From Nitrososphaerales archaeon (GTDB lineage: Archaea > Thermoproteota > Nitrososphaeria > Nitrososphaerales > Nitrososphaeraceae): 5,506 nucleotides of DNA. Made by a program: the position numbers and the translations under genes. Shown here piece after piece: positions 5,278 to 5,506 of the stretch (its first letter is position 1; the number at the start of each line of letters is the position of its first letter). The stretch lies in NCBI GenBank assembly GCA_029237515.1, contig JARBAV010000186.1:1-5506 (forward strand), read 5' to 3'. Below the pieces are notes generated by a model, which was given only the letters and a program-made list of their open reading frames with translations, did no database searches and was not told the DNA's origin.

Positions 5278-5506
5278 TCATGTCATGTCCGACTTTACTA
5301 TAAAATCGATTTCAACCACACTGCCAAGAGGTAGGCTGGAGACCCCTATTGCCAAGCGGCTATGCCTTCCTGCGTCTCCAAAAATATCTGCTAGTAAATT
5401 TGATGCGGCATTGATTACCTTAGGTTGTTCAGTAAAAGTGGGATCTGAATTAACATAGCCAGAAAGCCGTATGAATTTTCTGACTCTGTCCAGGTTGCCC
5501 AATGCA
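5278..5506 (-). CDS. RidA (YjgF/YER057c/UK114) family protein, C-terminal part
   Basis: The stop TGA is at 5280-5278 and the frame stays open to the right edge, so the N-terminal part lies outside the window; the TTG at 5502 is an internal leucine codon (the preceding codon is GCA), not a start. The visible 75 or so residues read like the C-terminal half of a RidA-type protein: LDRVRKFIRLSGYVNS, then PTFTEQPKVINAASNLLADI, FGDAGRHSR, and VSSLPLGSVVEIDFIV. The arginine in GRHSR and the glutamate in VVEID are 15 residues apart, the same spacing as the R105 and E120 pair that binds the carboxylate and activates water in E. coli RidA. The GRH.R and QPKVINAAS strings point to the YjgF-like subgroup of slightly longer proteins. 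Expected role: hydrolysis of reactive enamine/imine intermediates from amino-acid metabolism, in the cytoplasm. The gene is convergent with the hypothetical gene, 70 bases apart. Confidence 0.88.
   Translation of the reverse strand, partial: ALGNLDRVRKFIRLSGYVNSDPTFTEQPKVINAASNLLADIFGDAGRHSRLAIGVSSLPLGSVVEIDFIVKSDMT

Noticed and set aside
5212..5279. CTAGTC-containing repeats (GACCTAGTC at 5212 and GACTAGTC at 5272) flanking the convergent gap as a bidirectional terminator
   Set aside because: The matches are short and self-complementary by nature, the 50-base loop gives no stable hairpin, and there is no oligo-T run on either strand.
5278..5502. A complete 74-residue protein starting at TTG 5502
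   Set aside because: The frame continues past this codon to the window edge and the RidA fold needs an N-terminal half; the sequence is a partial gene.

Overview
The window looks like chromosomal DNA from an archaeon of the class Nitrososphaeria (Thaumarchaeota), most likely a soil-type ammonia oxidiser or close relative. The reasons are a small secreted blue-copper protein of the type that is multiplied in these organisms, a 143-residue protein resembling a mainly thaumarchaeal family of unknown function (DUF6659-like), archaeal TATA/BRE promoters placed about 25 to 30 bases before start codons (so leaderless or near-leaderless messages), oligo-T stretches after genes, and moderate GC content. 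The assignment rests on gene content and my memory of these families; no search was run.

Layout, left to right. (1) 1-422, plus strand: the C-terminal 139 residues of an unrecognised protein whose start lies outside the window. (2) 426-2072, plus: an ABC1/AarF/UbiB-type atypical kinase with two C-terminal membrane helices, starting with TTG only three bases after the previous stop and therefore probably in one transcript with it. (3) 2084-2476, minus: a small heat-shock protein (Hsp20), tail to tail with the kinase. (4) 2477-2614: a divergent promoter region; the hsp20 side carries a perfect 10-bp palindrome lying over the BRE. (5) 2615-4045, plus: an M20-family zinc peptidase/deacylase starting with TTG. 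(6) 4171-4548, plus: a secreted cupredoxin with all four copper ligands. (7) 4776-5207, plus: the DUF6659-like protein. (8) 5278 to the right edge, minus: the C-terminal part of a RidA (YjgF/UK114) family protein, convergent with gene 7.

Apart from the first two genes, which look like an operon, each gene appears to have its own promoter, and their functions do not form one pathway: a membrane kinase-like protein linked to quinone or lipid work, protein quality control, peptide turnover, extracytoplasmic electron transfer and enamine/imine detoxification. I see no mobile element, CRISPR array, tRNA or rRNA, and no gene-free stretch over 300 bases. I do not find convincing evidence of a new multi-gene system. 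The points most worth checking are the unknown gene coupled to the UbiB-type kinase, the palindromic candidate operator at the hsp20 promoter, the out-of-frame ATG overlapping the peptidase's TTG start, and the uncharacterised 143-residue protein.
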